Origin: Pseudooceanicola batsensis HTCC2597
GTDB lineage: Bacteria > Pseudomonadota > Alphaproteobacteria > Rhodobacterales > Rhodobacteraceae
Direction of reading: 5' to 3'
Assembly (NCBI RefSeq): GCF_000152725.1
Contig: NZ_CH724131.1
Span: 1,572,952-1,636,951 of the forward strand
Length of the DNA: 64,000 bases
The notes under the pieces are model-generated. The model saw only the letters and a program-made list of their open reading frames with translations, did no database searches and was not told the DNA's origin. Below, one piece after another: positions 7,561-16,913 of the stretch. A program made the translations under genes and the position numbers. Every line of letters begins with the position of its first letter. Within the stretch, counting starts at the first letter, position 1.

Positions 7561-8927
7561 TAGGAATACTCGGGGAAGACCCGCGTCAGGTCGCCCTGCC
7601 AGTCCCCGTGATAAGCCGCCAGCAGTTCGTCCGCGGGCACCTGCCCCGTCTCGACGCTTTCTTTCAGAGCATTCAGAAAATGCGTCTCGTCCGGAACAAG
7701 CCCGCCGGCGCCGGGGCGCGCCCGGGCCCTCAGACCCGCTTCGGCGATGGCGAGGACCTCGCGGGCCAGATCGTGCATGTCGATCCCCTCGACCTGCGCC
7801 TGCAGCCCATGTTCCCCGGCCGCGACATGCAGCGCCGCCCGCTGCGCGTCCGTCCAGTCCTTGACCAGATCCCAGGCGGCATCGAGCGCCCCCTGGTCGT
7901 AGGTCAGCCCGACCCAGAGCGCCGGCAGGGCGCAGAGCCGCCGCCAGGGGCCGCCATCCGCCCCGCGCATCTCGATGAACTTCTTCACCCGCGCCTCGGG
8001 GAACAGCGTCGTCAGGTGATCCGCCCAGTCCGACAGCGTCGGTACCTCGCCCGGCAGGGCCGGCAGTTCGCCCTTCAGGAAATCCCGAAACGACTGGCCG
8101 AGCGCATCGATGTATTCGCCGTCGCGATAGACGAAGTACATCGGCACATCGAGCGCGTACTGCACCCATCTTTCGAAACCGAACCCCTCGTCGAAGACGA
8201 AGGGGACCATGCCGGTCCGCGCCGGATCGAGATTGCGCCAGACATAGTTCCGATAGCTCTTCACCCCGTTCGGCCGGCCCTCGAAGAACGGCGAATTGGC
8301 AAAGAGCGCGTTGGCCACGGGTTGCAGGGCAATGGCCACGCGCATCTTTCGCACCATGTCCGCCTCGGACGCGAAATCGAGATTGACCTGCACGGTGCAG
8401 GTGCGTCGCATCATGACACGCCCGGCCGTGCCGACACGTTCCATGTAGGCGTCCATCAGCTTGTAGCGCCCCTTGGGCATCAGGGGCATGTCCTCGTGGC
8501 TCCAGGTCGGCGCGGCGCCGAGCCCGATGAACCCGACACCGACCTTGTCGGCGATGTCCTTCACGTCGGCCAGATGCTCGTTCACCTCGTCGCAGGTCTG
8601 GTGGATCGTCTCCAGCGGCGCGCCCGAGAGTTCAAGCTGCCCGCCCGGTTCGAGCGAGATGTTCGCGCCGTCCTTGGTCAGGCCGATCAGCTTGCCGCCC
8701 TCTTCCAGCGGCGCCCAGCCATGGCCGTCGCGCAGCCCCTCCAGAACCGTCAGGACCGATCGCTCGCCGTCGTAGGGAATCGGTTGCAGCGTGTCGCGGC
8801 AATAGCCGAACTTCTCGTGCTCGGTGCCGATCCGCCAGTCTTCCTTCGGCTTGCATCCGCTCTCGAGATACTCGGCCAACTGCTCGGGCCGCTCGATCGG
8901 GCCGCCTCCGGACTGGGGAATGGACAT
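7557..8927 (-). CDS. gshA: Glutamate-cysteine ligase (plant/alphaproteobacterial type)
   Basis: A 456-residue enzyme that makes gamma-glutamylcysteine, the first step of glutathione synthesis. It belongs to the GCS2-type family shared by alphaproteobacteria and plants. Motifs include WRIGTEHEKFGY near residue 32, GANISLEPGGQLELSGAPL (ATP/glutamate site), the MMRRTCTVQVNLD stretch and RPNGVKSYRN. Length matches the family. The ATG at 8927 gives MSIPQSGGG, the usual short N-terminus. It is the last of three minus-strand genes with rsmE and a membrane protein. A ChaC-like glutathione-degrading enzyme is encoded at 55726-56454 in this window. Confidence 0.95.
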   Translation of the reverse strand: MSIPQSGGGPIERPEQLAEYLESGCKPKEDWRIGTEHEKFGYCRDTLQPIPYDGERSVLTVLEGLRDGHGWAPLEEGGKLIGLTKDGANISLEPGGQLELSGAPLETIHQTCDEVNEHLADVKDIADKVGVGFIGLGAAPTWSHEDMPLMPKGRYKLMDAYMERVGTAGRVMMRRTCTVQVNLDFASEADMVRKMRVAIALQPVANALFANSPFFEGRPNGVKSYRNYVWRNLDPARTGMVPFVFDEGFGFERWVQYALDVPMYFVYRDGEYIDALGQSFRDFLKGELPALPGEVPTLSDWADHLTTLFPEARVKKFIEMRGADGGPWRRLCALPALWVGLTYDQGALDAAWDLVKDWTDAQRAALHVAAGEHGLQAQVEGIDMHDLAREVLAIAEAGLRARARPGAGGLVPDETHFLNALKESVETGQVPADELLAAYHGDWQGDLTRVFPEYSY

Positions 8928-8986
8928 GGGGCCGAGCCTCCGATCTTCTTCTCTTTCGTCAGGGATGGGCGGAAATGCAAATGGTG

Positions 8987-9517
8987 TCAATGCAACCGCA
9001 GATGTGTCGCGGGTCTCTCCCAGATCAGGACGCGGTGCGGGCGACGCGCCGCGCGCATTTCTTCCAGCATCCGGTCGGTGCGGATCCCCGGCAAGGCCGC
9101 GAATATGTCGAAGAGGGCGTCTGCGCCTTCGGCCGTCAGGGGGACCGCCAGTTCCGGCTGCCCGGACTGCTCCAGGATCCAGACCGGCGGATCGGACCGC
9201 GAATCCAGCGACAGGCGATGCACCTCGCTCAGCGCCACGGCCCCGCCGGTCAGCGGCCCGAAATAGGCGACCTGCCCCTCGTCGACCGAAACCACCCCCG
9301 GCCCGCCGCCGCCGGCGCGGAACCGGCCCCTCTGCAGACCCGAAACGATCAGCGCGGGCGCCGCGATCACCAGCAGCCCCCAGCCGATCCACGACAGGAT
9401 GCCGAAACTGGTCAGCGCCCAGTAGAGCCCGAGCAGCCCGACGGCCCCGCCGATCAGCGCCTCGCGCCAGCGGCGGGCCCAGGCGATCACCTCGGGGCGG
9501 ATCGCGGCCGCGCTCAC
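8987..9517 (-). CDS. Conserved membrane protein of unknown function between rsmE and gshA
   Basis: A 176-residue protein with two adjacent hydrophobic helices at about 17-55 (GGAVGLLGLYWALTSFGIL and a following WGLLVIAAPALIV) and then a soluble domain with repeated short strands (VVSVDEGQVAYFGPL, VHRLSLDS, VWILEQSG). The fold looks like a membrane-anchored PH-like domain, which is inference. It has a GTG start overlapping the rsmE stop (GTGA), so it is cotranscribed with rsmE, with gshA 59 bases downstream. I know of no assigned function. Confidence 0.8.
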   Translation of the reverse strand: MSAAAIRPEVIAWARRWREALIGGAVGLLGLYWALTSFGILSWIGWGLLVIAAPALIVSGLQRGRFRAGGGGPGVVSVDEGQVAYFGPLTGGAVALSEVHRLSLDSRSDPPVWILEQSGQPELAVPLTAEGADALFDIFAALPGIRTDRMLEEMRAARRPHRVLIWERPATHLRLH

Positions 9518-10239
9518 GACCAGTCGCCCAGGCGGTCCTGCCAGAGCGTCAGCGCGGCCACCGCCGCCGTATCCGCCCGCAGAACACGGGGACCGAGCGC
9601 CACGGGATGCGCCTGGTCCATGCCGCGCAGACGGGCCCGCTCGGCCTCGGAGAACCCGCCCTCGGGCCCGATGAGGATCGCCCACGGGGCATCGGAGCGG
9701 GTTGGGAGGGCGGCCGGACCGCCGGCCAGTGCCTCGTCGCAGAACATCAGCTGCCGTCCCTCCGGCCAGCCGGACAGGAGCGTGCCGAGTTTCACCGGCT
9801 CGGCCACCTCGGGCACGAATGTGCCGCCGCACTGCTCGGCCGCCTCGACGCAGTGCGCCTGCAACCGGTCGATGCGGACACGTTCGGAATTGGTGAAATC
9901 CGTCTGCACGGGCAGGATCCGACGCGCCCCCATCTCGGTCGCCTTCTCGACGATGAAATCGGTCCGCGCCTTCTTGATCGGCGCGAAGGCGAGCCAGAGG
10001 TCGGGCGGGTCCATCTGCGGTGCGCTCTGTCCGACGCATTCGAGCGTGCCGGCCCGCTTGCCCGCCTCGACCACCTCGGCCCGCCACTCGCCCGCGCGCC
10101 CGTTGAAGAGCGCCACGGCATCGCCCACGCCCATCCGCATCACGCCGAAGAGGTAATGCGCCTGATCCCGCGCAAGCGGAACGGTTTGCCCCTCCCCCAG
10201 GGCATGATCTACATAGAGCCTGACTTTCGCACGTTCCAT
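9514..10239 (-). CDS. rsmE: 16S rRNA (uracil-1498-N3)-methyltransferase
   Basis: A 241-residue SPOUT-class methyltransferase that uses S-adenosylmethionine to methylate U1498 in the decoding region of 16S rRNA. The N-terminal part has a PUA-like segment (RLYVDHALGEGQTVPLARDQ then HYLFGVMRM). The C-terminal trefoil knot carries IGPEGGFSEAE and LGPRVLRADTA, the cofactor-binding loops. The ATG at 10239 gives MERAKVRLYV; an upstream in-frame extension has no family support. It is divergent from ubiA, with 11 bases between the start codons, so the two promoters must overlap the opposing coding regions. Confidence 0.93.
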   Translation of the reverse strand: MERAKVRLYVDHALGEGQTVPLARDQAHYLFGVMRMGVGDAVALFNGRAGEWRAEVVEAGKRAGTLECVGQSAPQMDPPDLWLAFAPIKKARTDFIVEKATEMGARRILPVQTDFTNSERVRIDRLQAHCVEAAEQCGGTFVPEVAEPVKLGTLLSGWPEGRQLMFCDEALAGGPAALPTRSDAPWAILIGPEGGFSEAERARLRGMDQAHPVALGPRVLRADTAAVAALTLWQDRLGDWS

Positions 10240-10250
10240 GAGGCCTACAT

Positions 10251-11213
10251 ATGACCACCGCAAAGCCGACGCCAGAGGGGCAGGTCTCGGACGCCGTCAG
10301 GGGCAACTGGGTGGACCGTCACGCCCCGGCCTGGTCGCGCCCCTACCTGCGGCTCAGCCGGGCGGACCGGCCGATCGGCACCTGGCTGCTTCTGCTGCCC
10401 TGCTGGTGGGGCCTTGCGCTGGCGATGCTGCATGACGGCCGCGCCGGCCTGTCGGACCTCTGGATCGGCATCGGCTGCGGCCTCGGCGCCTGGCTGATGC
10501 GGGGGGCGGGATGCACCTGGAACGACATCACCGACCGCCGGATCGACGCCGGCGTCGCGCGCACCCGGTCGCGCCCCATCCCCTCGGGCCAGGTGACGGC
10601 GCGGCAGGCGGCGGTCTGGATGGCGATCCAGTCGCTTGTCGCCTTCGCCATCCTGCTGACCTTCCACCCGAACGCCATCCTGCTGGGCATCCTTTCGCTC
10701 GGACCGGTGGCGATCTACCCCTTCGCCAAGAGGTTCACCTGGTGGCCGCAGGTCTTCCTGGGCCTGGCCTTCAACTGGGGGGCGCTGCTGGCCTGGACCG
10801 CCCATACCGGCAGCCTCGGCTGGCCTCCGGTGGTCCTGTATCTGGCGGGCATCGCCTGGACGCTGTTCTACGACACGATCTATGCCCACCAGGACAAGGA
10901 GGACGACGCGCTCATCGGGGTGAAATCCACCGCGCGCCTCTTCGAGGACCGCACGCCGGTCTGGCTGCGCCGGTTCCTGATCCTGTCCGTCTCGCTGATG
11001 GGCGTCGCGGTGCTGGGCGCGATGCTGCCCGGGGCCAATCCCCTTTCCCTCGTGCTCGCCCTCGCCGGTCCCTGGGCCTTCGGCTGGCACCTCGCCTGGC
11101 AGTTGCGACGGCTGGACACCGAAGACCACGACCGCCTGCTGATGCTCTTCCGCTCAAACCGGGATGCCGGGCTTCTCGCTCTGCCGTTTTTCGCCGTCGC
11201 CCTCGCGGTGTGA
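10251..11213 (+). CDS. ubiA: 4-hydroxybenzoate polyprenyltransferase
   Basis: A 320-residue membrane prenyltransferase that joins a polyprenyl chain to 4-hydroxybenzoate in ubiquinone synthesis. The first Asp-rich motif is NDITDRRID (91-99), and the second is in HQDKEDDALIGVKST near residue 210. RPIGTWLLLLPCWWGLAL near residue 39 is typical of the UbiA family. Eight or nine hydrophobic helices are visible. The length is slightly above the common 290 because of an N-terminal tail of about 30 residues. It is divergent from rsmE. Confidence 0.94.
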   Translation: MTTAKPTPEGQVSDAVRGNWVDRHAPAWSRPYLRLSRADRPIGTWLLLLPCWWGLALAMLHDGRAGLSDLWIGIGCGLGAWLMRGAGCTWNDITDRRIDAGVARTRSRPIPSGQVTARQAAVWMAIQSLVAFAILLTFHPNAILLGILSLGPVAIYPFAKRFTWWPQVFLGLAFNWGALLAWTAHTGSLGWPPVVLYLAGIAWTLFYDTIYAHQDKEDDALIGVKSTARLFEDRTPVWLRRFLILSVSLMGVAVLGAMLPGANPLSLVLALAGPWAFGWHLAWQLRRLDTEDHDRLLMLFRSNRDAGLLALPFFAVALAV

Positions 11214-11272
11214 TTGCGGAGACCGTGAAAGACCAATAAACCCGGTCCAACGCCAATAACTCCGATCGGTCC

Positions 11273-13198
11273 ATGCGCCTGTCCACCGTCTCGATCCTCG
11301 GGGGCACCTTCGTTGCCGCCGCCGCGCTATCAGCCACAACCGCCTTCTTCGCCGCCCTCGCGGTGGAACGCAGTTCTGCCGACGGGGTCCGCCTCGCGCT
11401 CGACACCGAGGCGATGAACTGGACCGATGTCGCGGCCAACGGCCTGCAGATCATGCTGTCCGGTACCGCCCCGAGCGAGGCCGAAAGGTTCCGCGCCATC
11501 ACCGTGGCTGGTCAGGTCGTCGATGCCAGCCGTGTGATCGACGACATGGACGTCACCGCCAGCAAGGGGATCGCCCCGCCCCGCTTTTCCATCGAGCTGC
11601 TGCGCAACGACGGCCAGCTCAACCTGATCGGGCTGATCCCCGCCGCCACCGATCGCGACGCCCTGGTCGAGCGGCTGTCCGGCCTTCCCGGGGTCGAGAA
11701 CGTTGTCGACCTGCTCGAGACCGCCGATCACCGGGTGCCCGAATCCTGGCCCCTGACCCTCGACTATGCCGTCGCCGCGCTGCGCGAGTTGCCGCGGTCC
11801 AAGATCTCGCTCTCGGCCGGAGAGGTGACGGTGACGGCGATGACCTCGAGCGTCGAGAAGCAGCGCAAGCTCGAGACCGACCTGCAACGTCGTGCGCCCG
11901 GGCCCATCGACCTCACGCTCGACATTTCCGCGCCGCGCCCGGTGATCACGCCGTTCACGCTGCGCTACCTGATCGACGAACAGGGCGCGCGCTTCGACGC
12001 CTGTTCCGCCGACACCGAGGAAACCCGCAGGCGCATCCTCACCGCCGCCCGGGGCACCGGGCTCGAGGGCGAGGCCCGCTGCGTGCTCGGCCTCGGCGTG
12101 CCGTCCCCGGAATGGGCCGAGGCGACGAGTTCGGCCATTCTCGCCCTCGGCCGGATCGGCCGGGGCTCGGTCACCTTCTCGGATGCCGATGTCACGCTGA
12201 TCGCCGCCGAAAGCGCCGACCGCGCCACCTTCGACCGCGTCGTCGGCGAGCTCGAGAACACGCTGCCCGACGTCTTCGCCCTGCACGCCGTCTTTCCCGA
12301 GACCGACGAGGGCGCCCCCCGCGGCCCGGCCGAATTCTCCGCCACCCTCTCGCCCGAGGGCCAGGTCCAGCTGCGCGGCCGCGTCCATGACGAGTTGTCG
12401 CGCCAATCCGCCGACAGCTACGCCAGGTCGCGCTTCGGCAGCGACGATGTCTATTTCGCCGCACGCCTCGACGACAGCGTGCCCGAAGGCTGGTCCCTGC
12501 GTGTCCTCGCCGGTCTGCAGGCCCTGTCGGAACTGGCCAACGGCGCGGTGACCGTGACCGAGACGGCGGTGACGGTGCGCGGCGTCACCGGCAATGCCGA
12601 TGCCAATGCCGACATTGCGCGCATCCTCTCGGATCGGCTGGGAGACGGCGAGGATTTCACGATCGAGGTCACCTACGACGAAAAGCTCGACCCCGAGGCC
12701 GCCCTCCCCACGCCCGAGGAATGCATCGCCGACGTCAAGTCGATCCAGGAAAGCCGCAAGATCAACTTCGAACCCGGCTCGGCCACGGTGACCGGCGACA
12801 GCCGCGCGATCCTCGACGACATCGCCGAGGTGCTGAAATTCTGCGGCCCGGTCGACCTCGAGATCGGCGGACACACCGACAGCCAGGGCCGCGAGATCAT
12901 GAACGAACAGCTCTCGCAGGATCGCGCCGACACCGTGCTCGCCGAACTGCGGCAGCGGCGCGTCAAGACCGCCGGCTTCGTCGCGACCGGCTATGGCGAG
13001 ACCCAGCCCATCGCCGACAACGACACCGAGGAAGGCCGCGAGGAGAACCGCCGGATCGAGTTCAGCCTGATCGCGGCCGCCGCGCCGGCGGAAACCGATT
13101 CAGTCCTTGAATCCACCGCGGATTCCGGCACAGAAGAAGCCACCGGCGAGGCCGGGGACGATGCTGCGGAGGAGCCTTCGGAGGATGAACAGAACTGA
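11273..13198 (+). CDS. Large OmpA-family envelope protein with BON-like repeats
   Basis: A 641-residue protein. An N-terminal signal or anchor helix (about residues 6-28) is followed by several BON-like segments, such as VAANGLQIMLSGTAPSEAE and GQLNLIGLIPAATDRD, and by a long variable region. The C-terminal OmpA domain (about 490-600) contains INFEPGSATVTGDSR and IGGHTDSQGRE and probably binds peptidoglycan. An acidic tail of about 35 residues follows. Proteins of this layout link the envelope to peptidoglycan; any specific function is unknown. The next gene starts inside its last codons (ATG at 13185), so the two are probably coupled. Confidence 0.88.
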   Translation: MRLSTVSILGGTFVAAAALSATTAFFAALAVERSSADGVRLALDTEAMNWTDVAANGLQIMLSGTAPSEAERFRAITVAGQVVDASRVIDDMDVTASKGIAPPRFSIELLRNDGQLNLIGLIPAATDRDALVERLSGLPGVENVVDLLETADHRVPESWPLTLDYAVAALRELPRSKISLSAGEVTVTAMTSSVEKQRKLETDLQRRAPGPIDLTLDISAPRPVITPFTLRYLIDEQGARFDACSADTEETRRRILTAARGTGLEGEARCVLGLGVPSPEWAEATSSAILALGRIGRGSVTFSDADVTLIAAESADRATFDRVVGELENTLPDVFALHAVFPETDEGAPRGPAEFSATLSPEGQVQLRGRVHDELSRQSADSYARSRFGSDDVYFAARLDDSVPEGWSLRVLAGLQALSELANGAVTVTETAVTVRGVTGNADANADIARILSDRLGDGEDFTIEVTYDEKLDPEAALPTPEECIADVKSIQESRKINFEPGSATVTGDSRAILDDIAEVLKFCGPVDLEIGGHTDSQGREIMNEQLSQDRADTVLAELRQRRVKTAGFVATGYGETQPIADNDTEEGREENRRIEFSLIAAAAPAETDSVLESTADSGTEEATGEAGDDAAEEPSEDEQN

Positions 13199-13514
13199 AT
13201 TCGTGATCGCCACGGCGATCATCCTGTTTATCGCGTTCGGCCTGGGGTGGTTCACCTACTGGCTGATCCACCGCTTCACCCGCGTCTCGAAATCCGACAT
13301 GGGCGAACTGGAGCGCATGGCCCAGGAACTGCACGAGGCCGAGGAGATGCGCGACCAGGCGATCACCTACCTGCAGCAGCGCGAGGCCGAACTGACCAAC
13401 CAGCTGTCCCAGACCGAGGCCGAGCTCTCCGCCGCGATGGAAGGCCTGCGCGAGGCCCGGCACGAAGCCGAGGAACTGCGCGCCTATCTCGACCGGGCCG
13501 ACGCCCGGCCCTGA
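13185..13514 (+). CDS. Small membrane protein with cytoplasmic coiled coil
   Basis: A 109-residue protein: one N-terminal membrane helix (residues 5-26, IATAIILFIAFGLGWFTYWL) followed by a long heptad-like Glu/Ala/Leu-rich helix (about 38-106) that should form a coiled coil. Its ATG lies 14 bases inside the end of the OmpA-like gene after a CGGAGG site, which decides the start against a longer upstream version. The function is unknown. The coupling suggests it acts with the OmpA-like envelope protein. Its stop TGA abuts the complement of the moaE stop, forming TGATCA. Confidence 0.8.
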   Translation: MNRTEFVIATAIILFIAFGLGWFTYWLIHRFTRVSKSDMGELERMAQELHEAEEMRDQAITYLQQREAELTNQLSQTEAELSAAMEGLREARHEAEELRAYLDRADARP

Positions 13515-13952
13515 TCACCAGCGCCCCAGCGCGGCCTCGTCCTCGTCTTTCGCCGCGACCCAGGCCGTCCCCTCGGCGCCGATCTCCTTCTTCCAGAAGG
13601 GCGCGCGGCTCTTGAGGTAATCCATCAGGAACTCGGCCGCCTCGAAGGCGTCCCGGCGGTGCGGCGCGGCCGTCGCCACCATCATGATCGCCTCGCCCGG
13701 TTCCAGCCGCCCGTGGCGGTGGATCACCAGCACATCGCCCAGCGACCAACGATCCCGCGCCTCCTCCGCGATGGTGCGGATCGCCTTCTCGGTCATCCCC
13801 GGGTAATGCTCGATCTCGAGCGCGGCCAGCCCGCCATCGGCGCGCACGAGGCCGGAAAAGGTCACCACCGCCCCCATCTCGCGATGCCCCGCGGCAAAGG
13901 CATTGGCCTCCGCGCCCAGATCGAACGCCGCCTCCTGCACCGCGACCTTCAT
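13515..13952 (-). CDS. moaE: Molybdopterin synthase catalytic subunit
   Basis: A 145-residue MoaE. It transfers sulfur from the MoaD thiocarboxylate to precursor Z (cPMP) to form molybdopterin. Visible features are GAVVTFSGLVR, the EIEHYPGMTEKAI stretch, RHGRLEPGEAIMMVATAAPHR and the catalytic lysine region in PFWKKE. It lies 3 bases after moaD on the same strand, so the two synthase subunits are made together. It converges on the coiled-coil gene with no spacer. Confidence 0.95.
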   Translation of the reverse strand: MKVAVQEAAFDLGAEANAFAAGHREMGAVVTFSGLVRADGGLAALEIEHYPGMTEKAIRTIAEEARDRWSLGDVLVIHRHGRLEPGEAIMMVATAAPHRRDAFEAAEFLMDYLKSRAPFWKKEIGAEGTAWVAAKDEDEAALGRW

Positions 13953-13955
13953 GGC

Positions 13956-14201
13956 TCAGCCCCCGGTCATCGGCGGGAAGAAGGCGACCTCGCGCACCCC
14001 GTCCAGGGGCGCGTCGAACTCCGCCAGCTCCTGGTCCAGCGCGACCCGCAGCGCCGAGAGATCGGCAAACGCCGCCGCATAGCGCTCTTCCCGCGCCGTC
14101 AGCTCCGCCACGAGGTCCGAGACCGTCGCGGCCCGGGTCTCGACCCGTTCCCTCGGCAGGCCGATCCGTTCCCGGACCCAGGCGAAATAGAGTACCTCCA
14201 T
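13956..14201 (-). CDS. moaD: Molybdopterin synthase sulfur-carrier subunit
   Basis: An 81-residue ubiquitin-fold protein ending in the diagnostic Gly-Gly (FFPPMTGG), the residue that is adenylated and thiocarboxylated by MoeB. The N-terminus MEVLYFAWVRERIG and the central VSDLVAELTAR are typical. The start at 14201 overlaps the pgsA stop by one base (TGATG), and moaE follows 3 bases downstream. pgsA-moaD-moaE is therefore one transcription unit. Confidence 0.94.
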   Translation of the reverse strand: MEVLYFAWVRERIGLPRERVETRAATVSDLVAELTAREERYAAAFADLSALRVALDQELAEFDAPLDGVREVAFFPPMTGG

Positions 14202-14863
14202 CAGTCCTCTCCCAGATGCGCCCGCGCCTTGCGGAAATAGTCCCAGCCGGTGATGGCCGTCAGCAGCGCCGCCAGCCAGATCAGCGCGATCCCGATATAT
14301 CCGCCCCATTCCGCACGGATCAGCATCCCGCGTATCCCCAGCGGGTCCGCCTCCTCGCCCGCCAGGATGGCCGACACCATCGTCCCGTCCATCCCGAAGA
14401 CCGCCATGCCCAGACGCGCGTTCACCCCGCCCTGTGCCAGCAGCAGCGCGATCGCCACCATCTGCACCGCCGTCTTCCACTTGGCCAGCTTCGTGACCTG
14501 CAGCCGCCCGGCCACGTCACCCAGAAACTCGCGCAGTCCCGAAACGAAGACCTCGCGGAACAGGATCACCGCGCCCGGCAGGACGATCGCATGCGACAGC
14601 GGCGACCAGACGGCCAGCGCCAGCAGCGCCAGCGCCACCATGGCCTTGTCCGCGATCGGATCGAGCATCGTGCCGATGCGGCTGACCTGCCCCATGCGCC
14701 GCGCCAGGTAGCCGTCGACATAATCCGTCGCCGCCGCCCCCACGAAGAGCGCGCAGGCCAGCCAGTCCGCGACGGGACGCGGCACCAGCAGGAACACCAG
14801 CACGACGCCGGGGGCGGCCAGCAGGCGGAAAAGGGTGAGCAGGTTCGGCAGGGTCATCTTCAT
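14201..14863 (-). CDS. pgsA: CDP-diacylglycerol-glycerol-3-phosphate 3-phosphatidyltransferase
   Basis: A 220-residue membrane enzyme of the CDP-alcohol phosphatidyltransferase family that makes phosphatidylglycerophosphate. The catalytic signature is complete: D47-x2-D50-G-x2-A-R, then G64, D68 and D72 (DYVDGYLARR followed by GTMLDPIADK). About five hydrophobic helices surround it. The first codons read MKMTLPNLLT; the second Met at 14857 is an equally good start. It is the first gene of the pgsA-moaD-moaE unit, mixing phospholipid and cofactor genes. Confidence 0.94.
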   Translation of the reverse strand: MKMTLPNLLTLFRLLAAPGVVLVFLLVPRPVADWLACALFVGAAATDYVDGYLARRMGQVSRIGTMLDPIADKAMVALALLALAVWSPLSHAIVLPGAVILFREVFVSGLREFLGDVAGRLQVTKLAKWKTAVQMVAIALLLAQGGVNARLGMAVFGMDGTMVSAILAGEEADPLGIRGMLIRAEWGGYIGIALIWLAALLTAITGWDYFRKARAHLGED

Positions 14864-14911
14864 ACCCGCTATCTAGCCCGCCCCTCGACCCGAGGAAAGC
14901 CGTCGCCGCCA

Positions 14912-14979
14912 GCCCCCCTCTTCTTTGGTCGGGAAAATATCCCCGCCGGAGGCCCCGCTTTCATCCATCGGATGAAAGC
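14912..14979. repeat. Intergenic structured element between uvrC and pgsA
   Basis: This non-coding stretch contains TTCTTTGGTCGGGAAAATAT (plus strand) followed by a perfect 10-bp hairpin, GCTTTCATCC-ATC-GGATGAAAGC, at 14957-14979. Read on the minus strand, the first part is loosely similar (14 of 23 positions by eye) to the motif at 43378-43400. I recall sequences of this type recurring between genes in Rhodobacteraceae genomes. Confidence 0.5.
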
Positions 14980-15020
14980 CTCGGATCGCGTGCGCCGCAG
15001 GCGCGCATCCGGATCGCAGC

Positions 15021-16913
15021 TCACCCGGTCTCGTGAAAATGGGCATAGATCGTCTCGGCCATCGCGTCCGAGATGCCGTCGACGGCCTTCAGGTCGGACA
15101 GCCCCGCCCGGCTCACCGCCTTGGCCGAGCCGAAATGCGCGAGAAGCGCCCGCTTTCGCGTCGCCCCGACGCCGGGGATCTCGTCCAGCGGCGTGGCCGA
15201 GACCGCCTTGGCACGTTTCGCGCGATGCGTGCCGATGGCGAACCGGTGCGCCTCGTCGCGCAGACGCTGGATGAAATACAGCACCGGATCGTTCATCCGC
15301 AGCGCGAAGGGCGACCGGCCCGGCCGGTGGAACTCCTCCTTGCCGTGATCGCGGTCGACACCCTTGGCCACCCCCGCCATTGGCAGATCCCCGACCCCCA
15401 TCTCCTCGAGGATGGACTGCACCGCCGAGACCTGCCCGGCCCCCCCGTCGATCAGCAGCAGATCGGGCCAGAGCCCGTTCGTCCCGTCCGGGTCCTCCTT
15501 GAGCAGCCGGGTCAGGCGCCGGGTCAGGACCTCCTTCATCATGCCGAAATCGTCGCCGGGGGTCAGATCGTCGCCCTTGATGTTGAATTTGCGGTACTGC
15601 GACTTCATGAAACCGTCCGGCCCCGCCACGATCATGGCGCCGACCGCGTTCGTCCCCATGATGTGCGAATTGTCGTAGACCTCGATCCGCTGCGGCACGC
15701 GCTCGAGGCCGAAGGCCTCCTGCACGCCCGCCAGCAACCGCGCCTGGGTCGCGCTTTCCGACATCTTCCGGCCCAGGCTTTCGCGGGCGTTGCGCGCGGC
15801 GTTCTCGACCAGTTCGGCCTTTTCGCCCCGCTGCGGCACCGCCACCTCGACCTTGCGCCCCAGCTTGTCGCCCAGCGCCTGCTCCATCAGGTCGGCATTC
15901 TCGATCGGATGCGACAGCAGGATCAGCCGCGCCGGGTCCTTGGTGTCGTAGAACTGCCCGAGAAAGGCCTCGAGCACCTCGGCCTCGCTGACCTCGGCCC
16001 CCGCCCGCGGATAGAAGTCGCGGTTGCCCCAGTTCTGGTTCGCACGGATGAAGAAGACCTGCACGCAGGCCTGCCCCCCTTCCATGTGCAGCGCGATCAC
16101 ATCGGCCTCGGGCGTCGTTCGGGGGTTCACGCCCTGCGCCGACTGCACCTGCGTCAGCGCCCGGATCCGGTCGCGCAGCGCCGCCGCGCGTTCGAATTCC
16201 ATCGCCTCCGAGGCCGCCGCCATCTCGGCGCCCAGTGTCTCCTGCACCTGGGTCGACCGGCCCTGCAGGAATCGCTCCGCATCGGCGACCGAGGCCGCGT
16301 AATCGGCCTTGCTGATCTCGCCCGTGCAGGGCGCCGAGCATCGCTTGATCTGGTAGAGCAGGCAGGGCCGCGTGCGGCCGGCGAACATCGAATCCGAACA
16401 GTTGCGCAGCAGAAAAACCTTCTGCAGCTGGTTCAGGGTCCGGTTGACCGCCCCCGCCCCGGCGAAGGGCCCGTAGTACGACCCCTTCCTCTTCTTCGCC
16501 CCGCGATGCTTCACGATCTGGGCAAAATCGTGATCCTTGGTGACGAGGATGTTCGGAAAGCTCTTGTCGTCGCGCAGGAGCACGTTGTAGCGCGGCTTGA
16601 GCTGCTTGATCAGGTTCTGCTCCAGCAGCAGCGCCTCGGTTTCCGTGCGCGTGGTCAGGAACATCATCGAAGCGGTCTCGCGGATCATCCGGGTGATGCG
16701 GCCCGAGTGCCCCGAGGGCCGGGCATAGTTCGACACCCGCGCCCTGAGGTTGCGCGCCTTGCCGACATAGAGGACCCGGCTGTCGGCATCGAGCATGCGA
16801 TAGACCCCCGGCGACGAATCGAGCGTCGGCAGGAGGGACTGGATCAGCGCGTGTCCCGTCGCTTTCTGTGTCTCGTCCTGGTTCATCTGTCCCGGCTTCC
16901 GATTCCCGGCCAT
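15021..16913 (-). CDS. uvrC: Excinuclease ABC subunit C
   Basis: A 630-residue UvrC that makes both incisions in nucleotide excision repair with UvrB. The N-terminal GIY-YIG nuclease shows [11 protein letters not shown] and [15 protein letters not shown] domain lies near residue 210. The RNase H-like C-terminal nuclease spans about 370-560, and a double helix-hairpin-helix ends the protein ([20 protein letters not shown]). Starts at 16913 (MAGNRK) and 16886 (MNQDET) are both possible. It lies downstream of an AT-rich 271-bp region. No alphaproteobacterial LexA box (GAAC-N7-GAAC) is visible there. Confidence 0.96.
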   Translation of the reverse strand: MAGNRKPGQMNQDETQKATGHALIQSLLPTLDSSPGVYRMLDADSRVLYVGKARNLRARVSNYARPSGHSGRITRMIRETASMMFLTTRTETEALLLEQNLIKQLKPRYNVLLRDDKSFPNILVTKDHDFAQIVKHRGAKKRKGSYYGPFAGAGAVNRTLNQLQKVFLLRNCSDSMFAGRTRPCLLYQIKRCSAPCTGEISKADYAASVADAERFLQGRSTQVQETLGAEMAAASEAMEFERAAALRDRIRALTQVQSAQGVNPRTTPEADVIALHMEGGQACVQVFFIRANQNWGNRDFYPRAGAEVSEAEVLEAFLGQFYDTKDPARLILLSHPIENADLMEQALGDKLGRKVEVAVPQRGEKAELVENAARNARESLGRKMSESATQARLLAGVQEAFGLERVPQRIEVYDNSHIMGTNAVGAMIVAGPDGFMKSQYRKFNIKGDDLTPGDDFGMMKEVLTRRLTRLLKEDPDGTNGLWPDLLLIDGGAGQVSAVQSILEEMGVGDLPMAGVAKGVDRDHGKEEFHRPGRSPFALRMNDPVLYFIQRLRDEAHRFAIGTHRAKRAKAVSATPLDEIPGVGATRKRALLAHFGSAKAVSRAGLSDLKAVDGISDAMAETIYAHFHETG

